From Chloroflexota bacterium (GTDB lineage Bacteria > Chloroflexota > Dehalococcoidia > JABGRK01): 64,000 bases of DNA. Shown one piece after another: positions 8,502 to 18,240 of the stretch. Position 1 is the first letter of the stretch; each line of letters begins with the position of its first letter. Location: assembly GCA_018648325.1 (NCBI GenBank), contig JABGRK010000010.1, positions 72,621 through 136,620 on the forward strand, in the 5' to 3' direction. The notes beneath the pieces are model-generated. The model saw only the letters and a program-made list of their open reading frames with translations, was not told the origin of the DNA and ran no database searches. The position numbers were made by a program, and so were the translations under genes.

Positions 8502-9075
8502 TAAAGAATTCTATATTCACGAAACCAGCATTGTTGAAGAACCAATGCAAATCGGTAAAGGGACCAAAATTTGGCACTTCTCGCATTTGATGCCGAATGT
8601 AACCATTGGCAATGACTGTGTTATCGGCCAGAACGTTTTTATCGGCAAGGGCGTAAAAACGGGCAATAACGTGAAAATAGAAAACAATGTTTCTGTGTTC
8701 GAAGGGATTGTTTTGGAGGATGACGTGTTCTGCGGTCCGTCGTGCGTGTTTACCAACGTTATCAACCCAAGAAGCCATGTATCAAGAAAACATGAGTTCA
8801 AGCAGACACTGGTAAAACGTGGTGCCAGCATCGGGGCCAATGCCACTATTGTTTGCGGAAATACAATCGGCAAATATTCTCTGATAGGTGCCGGTGCAGT
8901 AGTAACAAAGGATGTTCCGGACTATGCTATGGTGTATGGTAATCCATCTGCAATTAAAAGTTGGGTTTGTGATTGCGGTGTAAAACTTGAATTTATTGAT
9001 GGCAAGATTGCTGTTTGCTCCGAGTGCAGTAAGAAATATACTAAGAATAAATCAAAAGTAGAAAGAGACGTATAG
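8494..9075 (+). CDS. Hexapeptide-repeat N-acetyltransferase, WbpD/WlbB-like
   Basis: A left-handed beta-helix acetyltransferase of about 194 residues, expected to N-acetylate the 3-amino group of UDP-GlcNAc(3N)A using acetyl-CoA. The family signature KIWHFSHL, repeated IG-turns and the C-terminal GNPSAIKSW are visible. It ends with an added CDCG...CSEC pair resembling a small zinc ribbon. The start is taken as TTG 8494, eight bases after an AGGAG site. An in-frame ATG at 8476 would add six residues but lacks proper spacing. It overlaps the end of the dehydrogenase gene and shares a base with the next start. Confidence 0.88.
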   Translation: MSNKEFYIHETSIVEEPMQIGKGTKIWHFSHLMPNVTIGNDCVIGQNVFIGKGVKTGNNVKIENNVSVFEGIVLEDDVFCGPSCVFTNVINPRSHVSRKHEFKQTLVKRGASIGANATIVCGNTIGKYSLIGAGAVVTKDVPDYAMVYGNPSAIKSWVCDCGVKLEFIDGKIAVCSECSKKYTKNKSKVERDV

Positions 9076-10169
9076 TGAAAGTTCCACTGGTTGATTTGGT
9101 TACACAATATAATTCCATAAAGGCGGAAATGAACGAGGCAATACAACAGGTGCTTGATAATGGGCAGTTCATTCTTGGGCCAAGAGTGGCAGAACTTGAA
9201 GAAAAAATTGCTGCATACCACGGCTTGAAACATGCGGTTGGTGTTGCCTCCGGCACCGATGCGCTGGTGCTTGCGCTAAGGGCACTGGATATCGGACCTG
9301 GAGATGAGGTGATCGTTCCCGCCTTTACTTTCTTCGCCACTGCTGAGGCTGTGTCTGCTGTAGGAGCGACTCCGGTATTTGTCGATATTGACCTGCAAAC
9401 CTACTGCATAGATACAAATCAGATCGAAAGCAGGATTTCAAAAAAAACGAAGGCAATCATACCGGTTCACCTGTACGGCCATCCAGCGGATATAGATGCT
9501 ATTTTAAATATCGCCGGCAAGCATAATCTCAAGGTGATCGAAGACAATGCACAGGCCTTCGGAGCCGAGTACAAGGGACGCAAAACCGGTTCAATGGGTC
9601 ATGTGAGTTGCTTCAGTTTCTTCCCCAGCAAAAACCTGGGTACGTATGGTGACGGTGGAATGCTGGCCACCAATGACGCAGATGTGGCTGACAAAGTGAA
9701 AATGCTGCGTGCTCATGGTTGGAAGAAAAAGTACTTCCCTGTAACCATCGCCTACAACAGCAGACTGGATGAATTGCATGCCGCCATACTGCTGGTAAAA
9801 CTGAAATACGTTGATAAATGGAATGAAAAGCGCTGGCAGACGGCTCAAAAATACAACAAATTGCTGAATGCGGCAAACACAGTGATTCCCACTGAAGCAT
9901 CATATGCAAAACATGTATATCATATGTACGTTATCAGAGTACAAAGGCGCAACGAACTCCAAAGCCATCTGAAACAAAACGAGGTTGCCTCAGCCATCTA
10001 CTATCCGATCCCTCTGCATCTACTGGAGGCATATACGGATTTAGGGTACAACAAAGGCGATTTCCCCAATTCAGAAAAAGCCTGCCAGGAGACCTTGGCT
10101 ATCCCTATGTATCCTGATATGCCAGACGAGCAGGCAGAGGTCGTTGTAAAATCAATTACTGCCTTTTAA
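9075..10169 (+). CDS. DegT/DnrJ/EryC1 aminotransferase, WbpE-like
   Basis: A 364-residue PLP-dependent sugar aminotransferase, expected to convert the UDP-3-keto-GlcNAcA made by the WbpB-like enzyme into the 3-amino sugar with glutamate. FSFFPSKNLGTYGDGG around residue 185 contains the PLP-binding Lys, and the N-terminal GVASGTDAL motif is typical. The start is a GTG overlapping the upstream TAG. It is the last gene of the tightly packed dehydrogenase/LpxD/WbpB/WbpD/WbpE block. Confidence 0.92.
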   Translation: MKVPLVDLVTQYNSIKAEMNEAIQQVLDNGQFILGPRVAELEEKIAAYHGLKHAVGVASGTDALVLALRALDIGPGDEVIVPAFTFFATAEAVSAVGATPVFVDIDLQTYCIDTNQIESRISKKTKAIIPVHLYGHPADIDAILNIAGKHNLKVIEDNAQAFGAEYKGRKTGSMGHVSCFSFFPSKNLGTYGDGGMLATNDADVADKVKMLRAHGWKKKYFPVTIAYNSRLDELHAAILLVKLKYVDKWNEKRWQTAQKYNKLLNAANTVIPTEASYAKHVYHMYVIRVQRRNELQSHLKQNEVASAIYYPIPLHLLEAYTDLGYNKGDFPNSEKACQETLAIPMYPDMPDEQAEVVVKSITAF

Positions 10170-10220
10170 GAAAATAAGCTAGAATTAAACCAATCTTGCT
10201 TGGGGCAATATTGCGTCTTT

Positions 10221-10249
10221 TTGAAAAAAACTACCCTTTATGCTAGACT
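10221..10249 (+). promoter_or_regulatory. Sigma70-type promoter before ligase/polymerase gene
   Basis: TTGAAA (10221-10226), a 17-base spacer, and TGCTAGACT with an extended -10 (TAGACT 10244-10249). It lies 57 bases before the start of the next gene, in the first real gap after the WbpE-like gene. Confidence 0.5.
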
Positions 10250-10305
10250 GTATTACGTTCATTCAGAATGAAATATCTAACGTATATATTGATTAAAGAG
10301 GTGGG

Positions 10306-11580
10306 ATGAACCTGCCCAACCGCCAACGCAGTACTCCGGAAAAACTAGGTGATTTCGTTTTGCGCACTGAGCCGCTATGGCCGGTGCCGCTTTATTTTCT
10401 GCTGCTTTTTGATAGTCCCTTTTTGTGGGTAGGATGGATAATCGCTTTAGTACCCTGGCCCTTAAGACGGTGGCGCAAGGGATACCTGTTCCCTCGCACG
10501 CTTTTCGATATTCCTATAGCAATTTTCATGATCGGTGCGATAGTAGGGCTGATCTATTCCAATCACACAGCAATAAGTATAGTGGCGTTCCAGAGCTATA
10601 TATGTGTTGTTTTTTTCTATTATGCCATTGCTGCTGGCGACTGGATTCGTGACTGGAAATTATGGGGAGTTTTCTGGGTTCTTTTTGCATTACTGATAAG
10701 CGTTTTCGTTTTCTCCCAGATACCTATCACTCAATCGTACACATCTACATTTACACCGCTTAACGCCTGGTTTATTCGCATGCTGCCTTCATTACCCGAG
10801 ATTTTCGCATTCAGAGCAAACGTCAACTCATTGGCCATTATACTAGCTATGATTATTCCGGTACTTTTCGGTGTCTCAATTTTCGGGATCAAAGCTCACT
10901 TCCGTATCCGGGTCGGGAGCATCATTGTAACAATTCTGTTTATAATACTATTGATATTTACCAGTAGTAGAGGAGGCTGGATAGCAACCGGTATAGCTCT
11001 TTTCTTCATCCTCTCGTTACGTACTAAATGGGCTTTAGTATTGATCCCCATTGCTGTCGGAACTATCATATGGTTATGGCAAACCGCTTATGATCCATTC
11101 AATATGCTTCAATTGGGAGACTCAGGCAGCCTGCGCAGAATAGAAATATGGCAACTTACAATTCAAATGCTTAAAGATTATCCTCTCCTGGGATGCGGGC
11201 TAGGGGCATTCCCTATAGTTTTTCTGCCACTCGCTGAACTTCATTACTGGTTCCCCGTCTCAAATCCGCATAATGCTTATCTCATGTTATACACCGATAT
11301 GGGCATTTTGGGAGCATTGACAGCATTTTTAGCTTTTACAATACTTATGATAACGATGGTTAAACTGTGGAAAAGACCTAGAAACCAGCCTGTTTATGGT
11401 ATGGCAGTTGGTATTGTAGCAGGTTTAATTGCATTGGGAATTCACGGCGTTTTTGAAGCTTCAGGCGCTGCCATTTGGCTCGACGGTGCTGGTGGGTATC
11501 ATTACCTAGCCTCGCCTGCGCCATGGTTTGTGGCTGGAAATTTGGCAATTGCTATCAAGAAAATGAGAATCAGGGAATAA
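10306..11580 (+). CDS. O-antigen ligase/polymerase-family membrane protein
   Basis: A 424-residue polytopic membrane protein with about ten hydrophobic segments. It has the Wzy_C/WaaL-family features: a large periplasmic loop around 265-310 with GCGLGAFP and a His-containing SNPHNAYL motif. It probably polymerises or ligates undecaprenyl-linked glycan repeats outside the membrane. A second polymerase-like protein lies 1.6 kb downstream, so this one may be the ligase. AGAGGTGGG lies immediately upstream of the ATG. Confidence 0.82.
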   Translation: MNLPNRQRSTPEKLGDFVLRTEPLWPVPLYFLLLFDSPFLWVGWIIALVPWPLRRWRKGYLFPRTLFDIPIAIFMIGAIVGLIYSNHTAISIVAFQSYICVVFFYYAIAAGDWIRDWKLWGVFWVLFALLISVFVFSQIPITQSYTSTFTPLNAWFIRMLPSLPEIFAFRANVNSLAIILAMIIPVLFGVSIFGIKAHFRIRVGSIIVTILFIILLIFTSSRGGWIATGIALFFILSLRTKWALVLIPIAVGTIIWLWQTAYDPFNMLQLGDSGSLRRIEIWQLTIQMLKDYPLLGCGLGAFPIVFLPLAELHYWFPVSNPHNAYLMLYTDMGILGALTAFLAFTILMITMVKLWKRPRNQPVYGMAVGIVAGLIALGIHGVFEASGAAIWLDGAGGYHYLASPAPWFVAGNLAIAIKKMRIRE

Positions 11581-11667
11581 TGCAGCATATGATATATTTA
11601 TCAGATAAGTATTAATGCCCTTGCTAAAGACTGTTTATAATATAAATTCATAGGTATATAAGTAATA

Positions 11668-13173
11668 ATGAAGATAAACGAAGAATTATCCTCCAATAAA
11701 CAACATACAGGCTTTGCGAAAGATATTGCCTTTGTTGCTCTGGCAAATATAATAGCAGCGGCACTTCAATTCTTACGACTGCCCATCTTGACCAGATGGC
11801 TTGACGATACTTCTCTTTACGGCACCTGGTCGCTTATCTGGGTAACAATAACTCTAGTTAGCTACATAGCTGCACTTGGGCTAGGCGTATCCACTGTTCG
11901 TTTTCTGGCCACAGAAACAGACAAAGATAAAATACGCGAGAATTTTTACTCCGTATTGTTCACCGTTCTTGCTGCGGCTGCGTTTTTTGCCTTTTTGCTC
12001 ACCATTACCTCCGGCCCTTTCTCATCCTATATTTTAAAGGATTCAAGTCACTCCAATTTAGTTAAACTTGCCTCAATTATGATTGCCACACAGTGTTTGA
12101 GCCAAATATGTTTTGCTTTCTTCCGCACTTTCCGTCAAATGAAATTCTTTGCTGCTTTTATCGCGGGAAAGGCAATAGTAGAAACCAGCCTTATGGTGGT
12201 TTTTTGGATATTCGGCTGGGACATTACAGGAGTTATAATTGCCTTCATCGCCAGCGGCACTTTGTCGATTCTAATTTCCCTGATTATCATTCTGAGACAA
12301 ATCGGTTTCAAATTCCCAAGATTCACTCTAATAAATAGCTATTTAAAATACGGGCTTCCACTGATTCCTGCAACTATAATATTGTGGATAATTCACTCCA
12401 GCGACCGATACATGATTGGGATTTTTATGGAGGCCAGAGATGTAGGATTATATTCTGGCGCATACTCTTTGAGTAATATCATAATCCTCTTTGCGGGATC
12501 ACTTGGCATGGTTCTATTGCCGATTATTTCAAAGTTGTATGACAATGGAGATCTGGAACAAACTAGGAAATATCTGAAGTATTCATTGAAATCTATAATG
12601 ATGCTATCTATACCAGCCGCTTTTGGGTTATCCATTTTGGCAACCCCGCTTCTTCGTATATTAACACCCGATGATTACATTTCAGGGAACACAGTTATTC
12701 CGTATATCACCTCCGGCTTGGTTGTTTTCGCCTTCTACCAAATATGTATATATACAATCTACCTGGTAAAGAAAAATATGTGGATAGTCGTCTTGCTTTC
12801 TATATCAGCTGTTCTAAATATTCTTTTCAATCTGTTGCTTATCCCCTATTTAGGTATTATAGGTGCTGCAGTGGCAACTTTAGTCTCATACGGCATATTG
12901 GGAGTCATCACCGTACTAGTTTCTTCTAGATACTTAAAGTTCGATATCAACATCGTTTTCATGATCAAGAGTGTATCCGCCTCTGCGATCATGAGCCTTA
13001 TCATCTGGTGGTTGAACCCAGCCGGAATTGGCATGATTGTTCTTGCTGTTTTATTAGGTATAATTATCTATCTGGTAACGCTGTTCTTATTAAAGGGAAT
13101 AAGCAGGTATGAAATCAAGCTATTTAGAACTTCTATATCGGGGATATTCAAAGGCAGCATCAATAAAGTATAA
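11668..13173 (+). CDS. Polysaccharide flippase (Wzx/PST family)
   Basis: A 501-residue integral membrane protein with 12-14 predicted helices of the MOP/PST exporter superfamily. It has the characteristic N-terminal amphipathic start and PILTRWLDDTSLYGTW, resembling the family's 'R.L....G......' opening. It is expected to translocate undecaprenyl-PP-linked oligosaccharide units across the cytoplasmic membrane. It lies between the ligase-like gene and the polymerase-like gene, as in Wzx/Wzy-dependent loci. Confidence 0.88.
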   Translation: MKINEELSSNKQHTGFAKDIAFVALANIIAAALQFLRLPILTRWLDDTSLYGTWSLIWVTITLVSYIAALGLGVSTVRFLATETDKDKIRENFYSVLFTVLAAAAFFAFLLTITSGPFSSYILKDSSHSNLVKLASIMIATQCLSQICFAFFRTFRQMKFFAAFIAGKAIVETSLMVVFWIFGWDITGVIIAFIASGTLSILISLIIILRQIGFKFPRFTLINSYLKYGLPLIPATIILWIIHSSDRYMIGIFMEARDVGLYSGAYSLSNIIILFAGSLGMVLLPIISKLYDNGDLEQTRKYLKYSLKSIMMLSIPAAFGLSILATPLLRILTPDDYISGNTVIPYITSGLVVFAFYQICIYTIYLVKKNMWIVVLLSISAVLNILFNLLLIPYLGIIGAAVATLVSYGILGVITVLVSSRYLKFDINIVFMIKSVSASAIMSLIIWWLNPAGIGMIVLAVLLGIIIYLVTLFLLKGISRYEIKLFRTSISGIFKGSINKV

Positions 13174-13215
13174 TCTGCTTTCTAGAAGTAATGCTAAACT
13201 TTGGGATAAAACTGT

Positions 13216-14526
13216 ATGAAAATGGTAAATCAAAACGCAGACTTGAATCAGTATCTAAACATGCGTGTTAAGACCAGCACTTTATGGTCTTTTATCTCTG
13301 TTTGCTTTTTCAAAATAATCCTGGATCTTTCTTATCATTATGTCATCGCTCCGATATGGGGTTATTCGGGATTTGGATCACAGTTTGACAATCTCAAATT
13401 TGTTGAATCTTACTTTCTGTTATTAATCATTTTTTTATTGATGCCAAAATCATCGAAACCCATCTCTAATACATTCATCTTCGTATTGATATTGCTGACA
13501 TACATACCAATGCTTACTTTTTATACGTTCAATGATGGCGCCAGAGTTTATCTATATATGGTAACTGCTTTTTGGATACTCGTTTTTTTTCTCTTGCGAA
13601 TTCTCCCCAGCTTCATATTTACTCCACTAAAGCAAGCCAATATAATTCGCTACCTTTTATTCATCTGTTTGGGTACTACTGCCTTTTTGCTAATCTACAT
13701 ATATATCGGACTATCCTATAATTTAAGCCTTACAAACATTTATGAGACTCGATCCATTTATATTGGGACAGGTATACCATTGGCAGGATATCTTTTCACT
13801 TGGATGGTACACACAATCAATCCAACATTCTTTGCTCTTTTTATTGCAAAAAGGAAATGGTTTCTTGTTGCATTGATTATTGCCTTACAGCTATTGCTTT
13901 TTTCAACAACTGGCGATAAACTTACACTGTTTGCGCTGCCTTTTGTCTTCATACTAATGTGGGTAGTAAAGCGTAATAACCCTCTCGCTTATATAGGAGT
14001 TATATTTGCGGGCATAATATTGATAGGGATGCTATTCTATTTACTAACCGGTGATGTATGGATATCATCAATTTTTACTAGAAGAATGCTATTAATCCCG
14101 GCACAGATATCATTTATTTACTTTAACTTCTTTTCAAAAAATGGTCCTATATATCTTTCGCATAGTATATTTAGAGGTTTTCTGAAATACCCTTATGAGC
14201 TTGATCCTGCAAACCTCATAGGGAGCGTATATTTTGATCAACCAGCGATGCATGTAAATACAGGAATTGCAGGAGATGCCTATATGAATTTCGGACCTGT
14301 TGGCCTACTCATGTGGGGCATATTGCTTGCTGTAACATTAAAGCTGTTTGATGCCGGTTTAAAAAAGGTAGATTATAAAATAGGAGCAGCAATTGTCATA
14401 ATGGTAGCCATTACCCTGTCAAATACTGGACTACTCACCAGTTTACTGACTCATGGAATACTCTTGGCATTATTATTAGCATACTTACTTCCAAAGGAGG
14501 AAACATGGAAAGCGAAATTGACCTAA
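13216..14526 (+). CDS. Wzy-like oligosaccharide polymerase, multi-TM
   Basis: A 436-residue membrane protein with about 10-12 hydrophobic segments and no soluble domain. Its mid-to-late extracytoplasmic loops (around 265-345) contain scattered aromatic and charged residues. The sequence is poorly conserved, as is usual for Wzy polymerases. The call rests on topology and location between a flippase and a chain-length protein. Its 3' end overlaps the next start by 22 bases. Confidence 0.65.
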   Translation: MKMVNQNADLNQYLNMRVKTSTLWSFISVCFFKIILDLSYHYVIAPIWGYSGFGSQFDNLKFVESYFLLLIIFLLMPKSSKPISNTFIFVLILLTYIPMLTFYTFNDGARVYLYMVTAFWILVFFLLRILPSFIFTPLKQANIIRYLLFICLGTTAFLLIYIYIGLSYNLSLTNIYETRSIYIGTGIPLAGYLFTWMVHTINPTFFALFIAKRKWFLVALIIALQLLLFSTTGDKLTLFALPFVFILMWVVKRNNPLAYIGVIFAGIILIGMLFYLLTGDVWISSIFTRRMLLIPAQISFIYFNFFSKNGPIYLSHSIFRGFLKYPYELDPANLIGSVYFDQPAMHVNTGIAGDAYMNFGPVGLLMWGILLAVTLKLFDAGLKKVDYKIGAAIVIMVAITLSNTGLLTSLLTHGILLALLLAYLLPKEETWKAKLT

Positions 14527-15683
14527 AGAAATATACCGATATACTACTCAAACGCTGGCTGGCGATAATTGCTATCGCAGTGGTAGCAGGATTCATAGTA
14601 GGCCTTATTGGTCTTATTCAGCCATCTACCTATGAAGCCAAAGCATCCGCGATTGTCACCGGCTACAGAACAGAGCTTATACTCGCACCCGAGTACGAGT
14701 CTTCACAGAAAGTGGACATCTTCTCTCAACGCACTGCACTGGTTGCCTTAGTAAAATCCAGCGCTATTGCCAACAAGGTAATAGAACAACTGGGAGATGA
14801 TCTGACGATTGACGAGCAAAAATCTGCGAATCTACTAATGCAACTACAGGTTACAGAACAAGGCGATCTTATTGAGATATCATGGCAATCCACCAATGCC
14901 CAGAAAGCGGCAGATATCGCTAATGCCTGGGCAGAGGCCTATGAGATCCATATTAACAATCTATATAGTGGCATCTCTATATCACAGGAAGAGTTACAAA
15001 ATATAGCAGCTACTGCCCTTACGGAATACGAAACCGCCCAAACCGCATGGGAGACTTTCATCGGTGATAATAGAATCAATGAGATATCTGAGAAAATCGA
15101 TGATAAAGAACTGTTGATTGATATTAAGTCTCTTCGCACTCAAATTGCCACGAACCCTGCATCCACTACATCCATTGCAGCCAATAATCTGTCGGTTATT
15201 CTGCTACAAGCCAGTGCTTTTACCACTGTGCCGGATCAATTGCTGCAGTTTTCCGCAGAACAGCTCTCAGCTCTGACCACGGACGTGGATGAGATAGATG
15301 ATCTCATCACCACACTGGAGACTCGATCTGGTACAACAGCGGGGAAGACCATTAGTGAGTTGAGGGCAGAGATTCTAGCGTTGCGGGAACAACTGGAGAA
15401 GGAGAGCGACACCGAACGAGAGTTAAGGAGCACAAAAACCATTGCGTGGGAAACATACACAACCCTTGAAAGCAAGACAGCTGAGGTACAGGTCACCTCT
15501 CTGGCACCAGACGCAATTGTCAGGGTTGCGGACAACGCCCTGGTCCCAACGTCGCCCATCAGTCGTAACACAGTACAAAACACCGTTATTGCTATTATAT
15601 TAGGCCTGATTGTCGGAATTTTGGTTGCCTTCATAATTGAGTATTTCCAAAATAGCAACAGGAAGAACGGTGAAACAGAATAA
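14505..15683 (+). CDS. Wzz-type chain-length determinant protein
   Basis: A 392-residue polysaccharide co-polymerase. It has a short cytoplasmic N-terminus starting with the typical DLKKYTDILLKRW, one membrane helix (about 17-38), a long periplasmic coiled-coil region, a pre-helix Pro segment (ALVPTSPISRN near 350) and a C-terminal membrane helix (about 360-380). It has no fused tyrosine kinase domain. A near-consensus AAAGGAGG lies four bases before the ATG. It would set glycan length for the Wzx/Wzy pathway encoded around it. Confidence 0.9.
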   Translation: MESEIDLKKYTDILLKRWLAIIAIAVVAGFIVGLIGLIQPSTYEAKASAIVTGYRTELILAPEYESSQKVDIFSQRTALVALVKSSAIANKVIEQLGDDLTIDEQKSANLLMQLQVTEQGDLIEISWQSTNAQKAADIANAWAEAYEIHINNLYSGISISQEELQNIAATALTEYETAQTAWETFIGDNRINEISEKIDDKELLIDIKSLRTQIATNPASTTSIAANNLSVILLQASAFTTVPDQLLQFSAEQLSALTTDVDEIDDLITTLETRSGTTAGKTISELRAEILALREQLEKESDTERELRSTKTIAWETYTTLESKTAEVQVTSLAPDAIVRVADNALVPTSPISRNTVQNTVIAIILGLIVGILVAFIIEYFQNSNRKNGETE

Positions 15684-15983
15684 TACAGAAGAACTACATT
15701 GATCGGTATCGTCTCTGCCCAGACCGTAAGCTACTATTACAAATACAGATTTAATATACTAGGGAGTATTAAAGAGAAAACTGAATAATATTTCGCATCT
15801 TAAACTTGAGAGCAATGCTTGAGCTTTCTGAACTCAATGCCTTATTTTATTCGATCATCACTTACCCATTATGGTAATGCATGTCTCTGGGATGCTATTA
15901 TCTGCTAAACTATTATTGAGACTGCCCCCAACATTACAGCTATTGCGTATTGGGTGAATTTATCATCAGGAGTAATAACAAAA
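15684..15983. other. Intergenic gap, no gene seen
   Basis: About 300 bases without a convincing frame. A short hairpin CATTA-TGG-TAATG lies near 15868-15880, and TGCTAAACT at 15903-15911 resembles the extended -10 found before the tRNA-His gene, so a promoter for the following glycosyltransferase may lie here. No good -35 element is visible. Confidence 0.4.
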
Positions 15984-17219
15984 GTGAATATATGGATTCT
16001 TAATCACTATGCCACACCGCCAGATGCTGCTGGCTATACGAGGCATTTCGACTTTGCCGTGGAATTGGTAAAAAGAGGTCATCAAGTGCGAATATTTTCA
16101 TCAAGCTTTAGTCATCGCACGGGACAACAAAGGCTAGCAGAAAATAATATTTATGGAACCGAGAGGGTAGCTGGAGTAGAATTTGTTTGGGTAAAAACAT
16201 TCGCTTATGAAAAGAACAATTGGCGCAGGGTTGCAAATATGTTGAGTTATGCAGTACGTGTAGTCCCCGCTGGGCTTGTAACCTCAGGGAGCCCTGACGT
16301 TATTCTGGCATCATCGCCACATCTGTTTGCCGGACTTTCAGGATACATCCTGTCAAAAATAAAAAAGGCCAAATTTATTCTGGAAATACGTGATCTCTGG
16401 CCACAAACGTTTATAGATATTGGAGGATATAGCAATACAAGCCCTCTGGTAAGAATACTAAAAGTCATGGAAAATTTTCTCTACCGCAAGGCATCAAAAA
16501 TCATTTCGCTTCTGCCCAGAGCCTTCGTGTATATGAATAAATTGGGCATAAAAAAGCAAAAAATCATTTGCATTCCAAACGGTGTGGATGCTCAGTTTTT
16601 TGAAAACAATGAGGCGAGCCTGCCAGAAGATTTGCACAAGCTAATATCTAAACTAAAGGCATCTGGGAAAATACTGGTAGGCCACATCGGGTCTTGCGGT
16701 ATTGCCAATTCAGTTTATACAATAATTGGAGCAGCACGACTGCTGCAAGAAAAGGGCTATGAAAAAATCCACTTTCTTTTAGTTGGCGATGGCCCATTAA
16801 AAAATGAGATTATCAAAACTGCTAAAAAGTTGGGGTTAAAAAATATTAGTTTCTACCAGTCCATTCCTAAAAAAGAGGTAACGGAGATACTCAAGGCGAT
16901 TGATATAGGCGTAACTGCCTCACCAAAATCTAATCTCTATAGGTTTGGAGTAAGTATAAATAAGATATTTGATTACATGATATGTGCCAAGCCAATAGTA
17001 TCTGCGCTTGATTCACCAAATGATGCAGTTACAGAATCAGGCTGCGGTATCACGGTACCACCCGAGAGCTCCGAGGAAATGGCAAAGGCAATGATAAGGA
17101 TATATAACATGAGTGAGAATCAACGTCATGAAATGGGAACTAAAGGCTATGAGTATGTAAACAAATACCATTCGTTTCCAACTCTAACCGATAATCTATT
17201 AGAGGCTATAAGAGACTAA
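15984..17219 (+). CDS. Glycosyltransferase family 4 (WbuB-like)
   Basis: A GT-B fold glycosyltransferase of about 411 residues. The N-terminal NHYATPPDAAGYTRH with a glycine-rich loop and the C-terminal EX7E-like region (SPKSNLYRFGVSINKIFDY) fit the WbuB/GT4 group that adds an amino sugar to lipid-linked intermediates at the cytoplasmic membrane face. I chose GTG 15984, preceded by AGGAG at 11 bases. An in-frame GTG at 15954 would add ten residues with no ribosome site. Confidence 0.85.
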   Translation: MNIWILNHYATPPDAAGYTRHFDFAVELVKRGHQVRIFSSSFSHRTGQQRLAENNIYGTERVAGVEFVWVKTFAYEKNNWRRVANMLSYAVRVVPAGLVTSGSPDVILASSPHLFAGLSGYILSKIKKAKFILEIRDLWPQTFIDIGGYSNTSPLVRILKVMENFLYRKASKIISLLPRAFVYMNKLGIKKQKIICIPNGVDAQFFENNEASLPEDLHKLISKLKASGKILVGHIGSCGIANSVYTIIGAARLLQEKGYEKIHFLLVGDGPLKNEIIKTAKKLGLKNISFYQSIPKKEVTEILKAIDIGVTASPKSNLYRFGVSINKIFDYMICAKPIVSALDSPNDAVTESGCGITVPPESSEEMAKAMIRIYNMSENQRHEMGTKGYEYVNKYHSFPTLTDNLLEAIRD

Positions 17220-17327
17220 TAATTAGAAGAAGTATTAGTAGTTAAGAAATTTATTACTATTTACATTGGTTAAACTTTGAACAATCTCAGAAATAATAAT
17301 TGAGATTCGTGGGGAATTCCACAAAGC

Positions 17328-17984
17328 ATGGATAAAAATAATGCAGCAATTAATGCAGAGGAAAAACACTTGAAAAGAGGACCATTATATAAAAGACCAC
17401 TTGACTTTATCTTGGCGTTATTTGGGCTAATTGTTAGTTCTCCACTCTGGGTAGTCATTGCGCTGTTGATATTCCTTGAAGATCGAGGGCCGGTTTTTTT
17501 TCTGCAAAAACGTTGCGGCAAAGGGGGTACACTTTTCCCCCTAATAAAATTCCGCACAATGAAGTATAACAAAAGCACTCCTCACAAAATCGTAGATATA
17601 GAAGATGATCCCAGAGTTACAAAAGTTGGCAAGATACTAAGGGCTTCAGGGATGGATGAATTACCTGGACTTACGAATATACTAATTGGCAACATGAGCT
17701 TCGTTGGCCCAAGGCCACAACCGTTTAACCTAGATGATGATGATAGCCTTCTTTATAATAATATAGCGGATATACCCGGTTTTGCCAGGAGAAGCCAGGT
17801 AAGACCTGGCCTCACCGGAATAGCCCAAATATATGCACCAAAAACTACTCCACGTAGAAATAAATTTAGATATGATAATTTGTATGTTCGAAACATTGGC
17901 TTTTTCCTTGACGTGAAACTGATTGTTGCTTCTTTCTGGATAACGATTCGTGGTAAATGGGAACGCAGGGGCAAAAAGATCTGA
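17328..17984 (+). CDS. Bacterial sugar transferase (undecaprenyl-phosphate phosphoglycosyltransferase)
   Basis: A 218-residue monotopic phosphoglycosyltransferase (PF02397-like, PglC/WcaJ C-terminal type). It has KRPLDFILAL with the N-terminal reentrant helix, then FRTMK, the acidic DPRVTKVG segment, LRASGMDELPGL and FVGPRPQP. It transfers a sugar-1-phosphate to undecaprenyl phosphate and so starts each repeat unit. Only the catalytic module is present; the four-helix N-terminal domain of WcaJ-like enzymes is absent. It is probably the initiating enzyme of this locus. Confidence 0.92.
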   Translation: MDKNNAAINAEEKHLKRGPLYKRPLDFILALFGLIVSSPLWVVIALLIFLEDRGPVFFLQKRCGKGGTLFPLIKFRTMKYNKSTPHKIVDIEDDPRVTKVGKILRASGMDELPGLTNILIGNMSFVGPRPQPFNLDDDDSLLYNNIADIPGFARRSQVRPGLTGIAQIYAPKTTPRRNKFRYDNLYVRNIGFFLDVKLIVASFWITIRGKWERRGKKI

Positions 17985-18240
17985 AGTATCCAATATAATG
18001 TGGTATCACTCATCCAAACGCCAGACATGGGTAGTTAATAGTCCCCCAAAGGCAACTTCGAGGGTTTTTCGATCCATAATTATCGCTATCGAATCTAGGT
18101 AAAAGCAAATATTGACAAAAGCTGAGCACTAAAGAAACTTTTATCGTTTCTGCCAACATATTGCTCTCCACTGTTTGTGGCGTTATACTCAAGTAGACCT
18201 CTAATCCATTGTTATAATTAAGAAGGATGTCAGTTTCCCC

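Noticed and set aside
18010-18192. Short minus-strand frame in the gap between the sugar transferase and a GT4 gene.
   Set aside because: No ribosome site, no recognisable domain and low-complexity composition.
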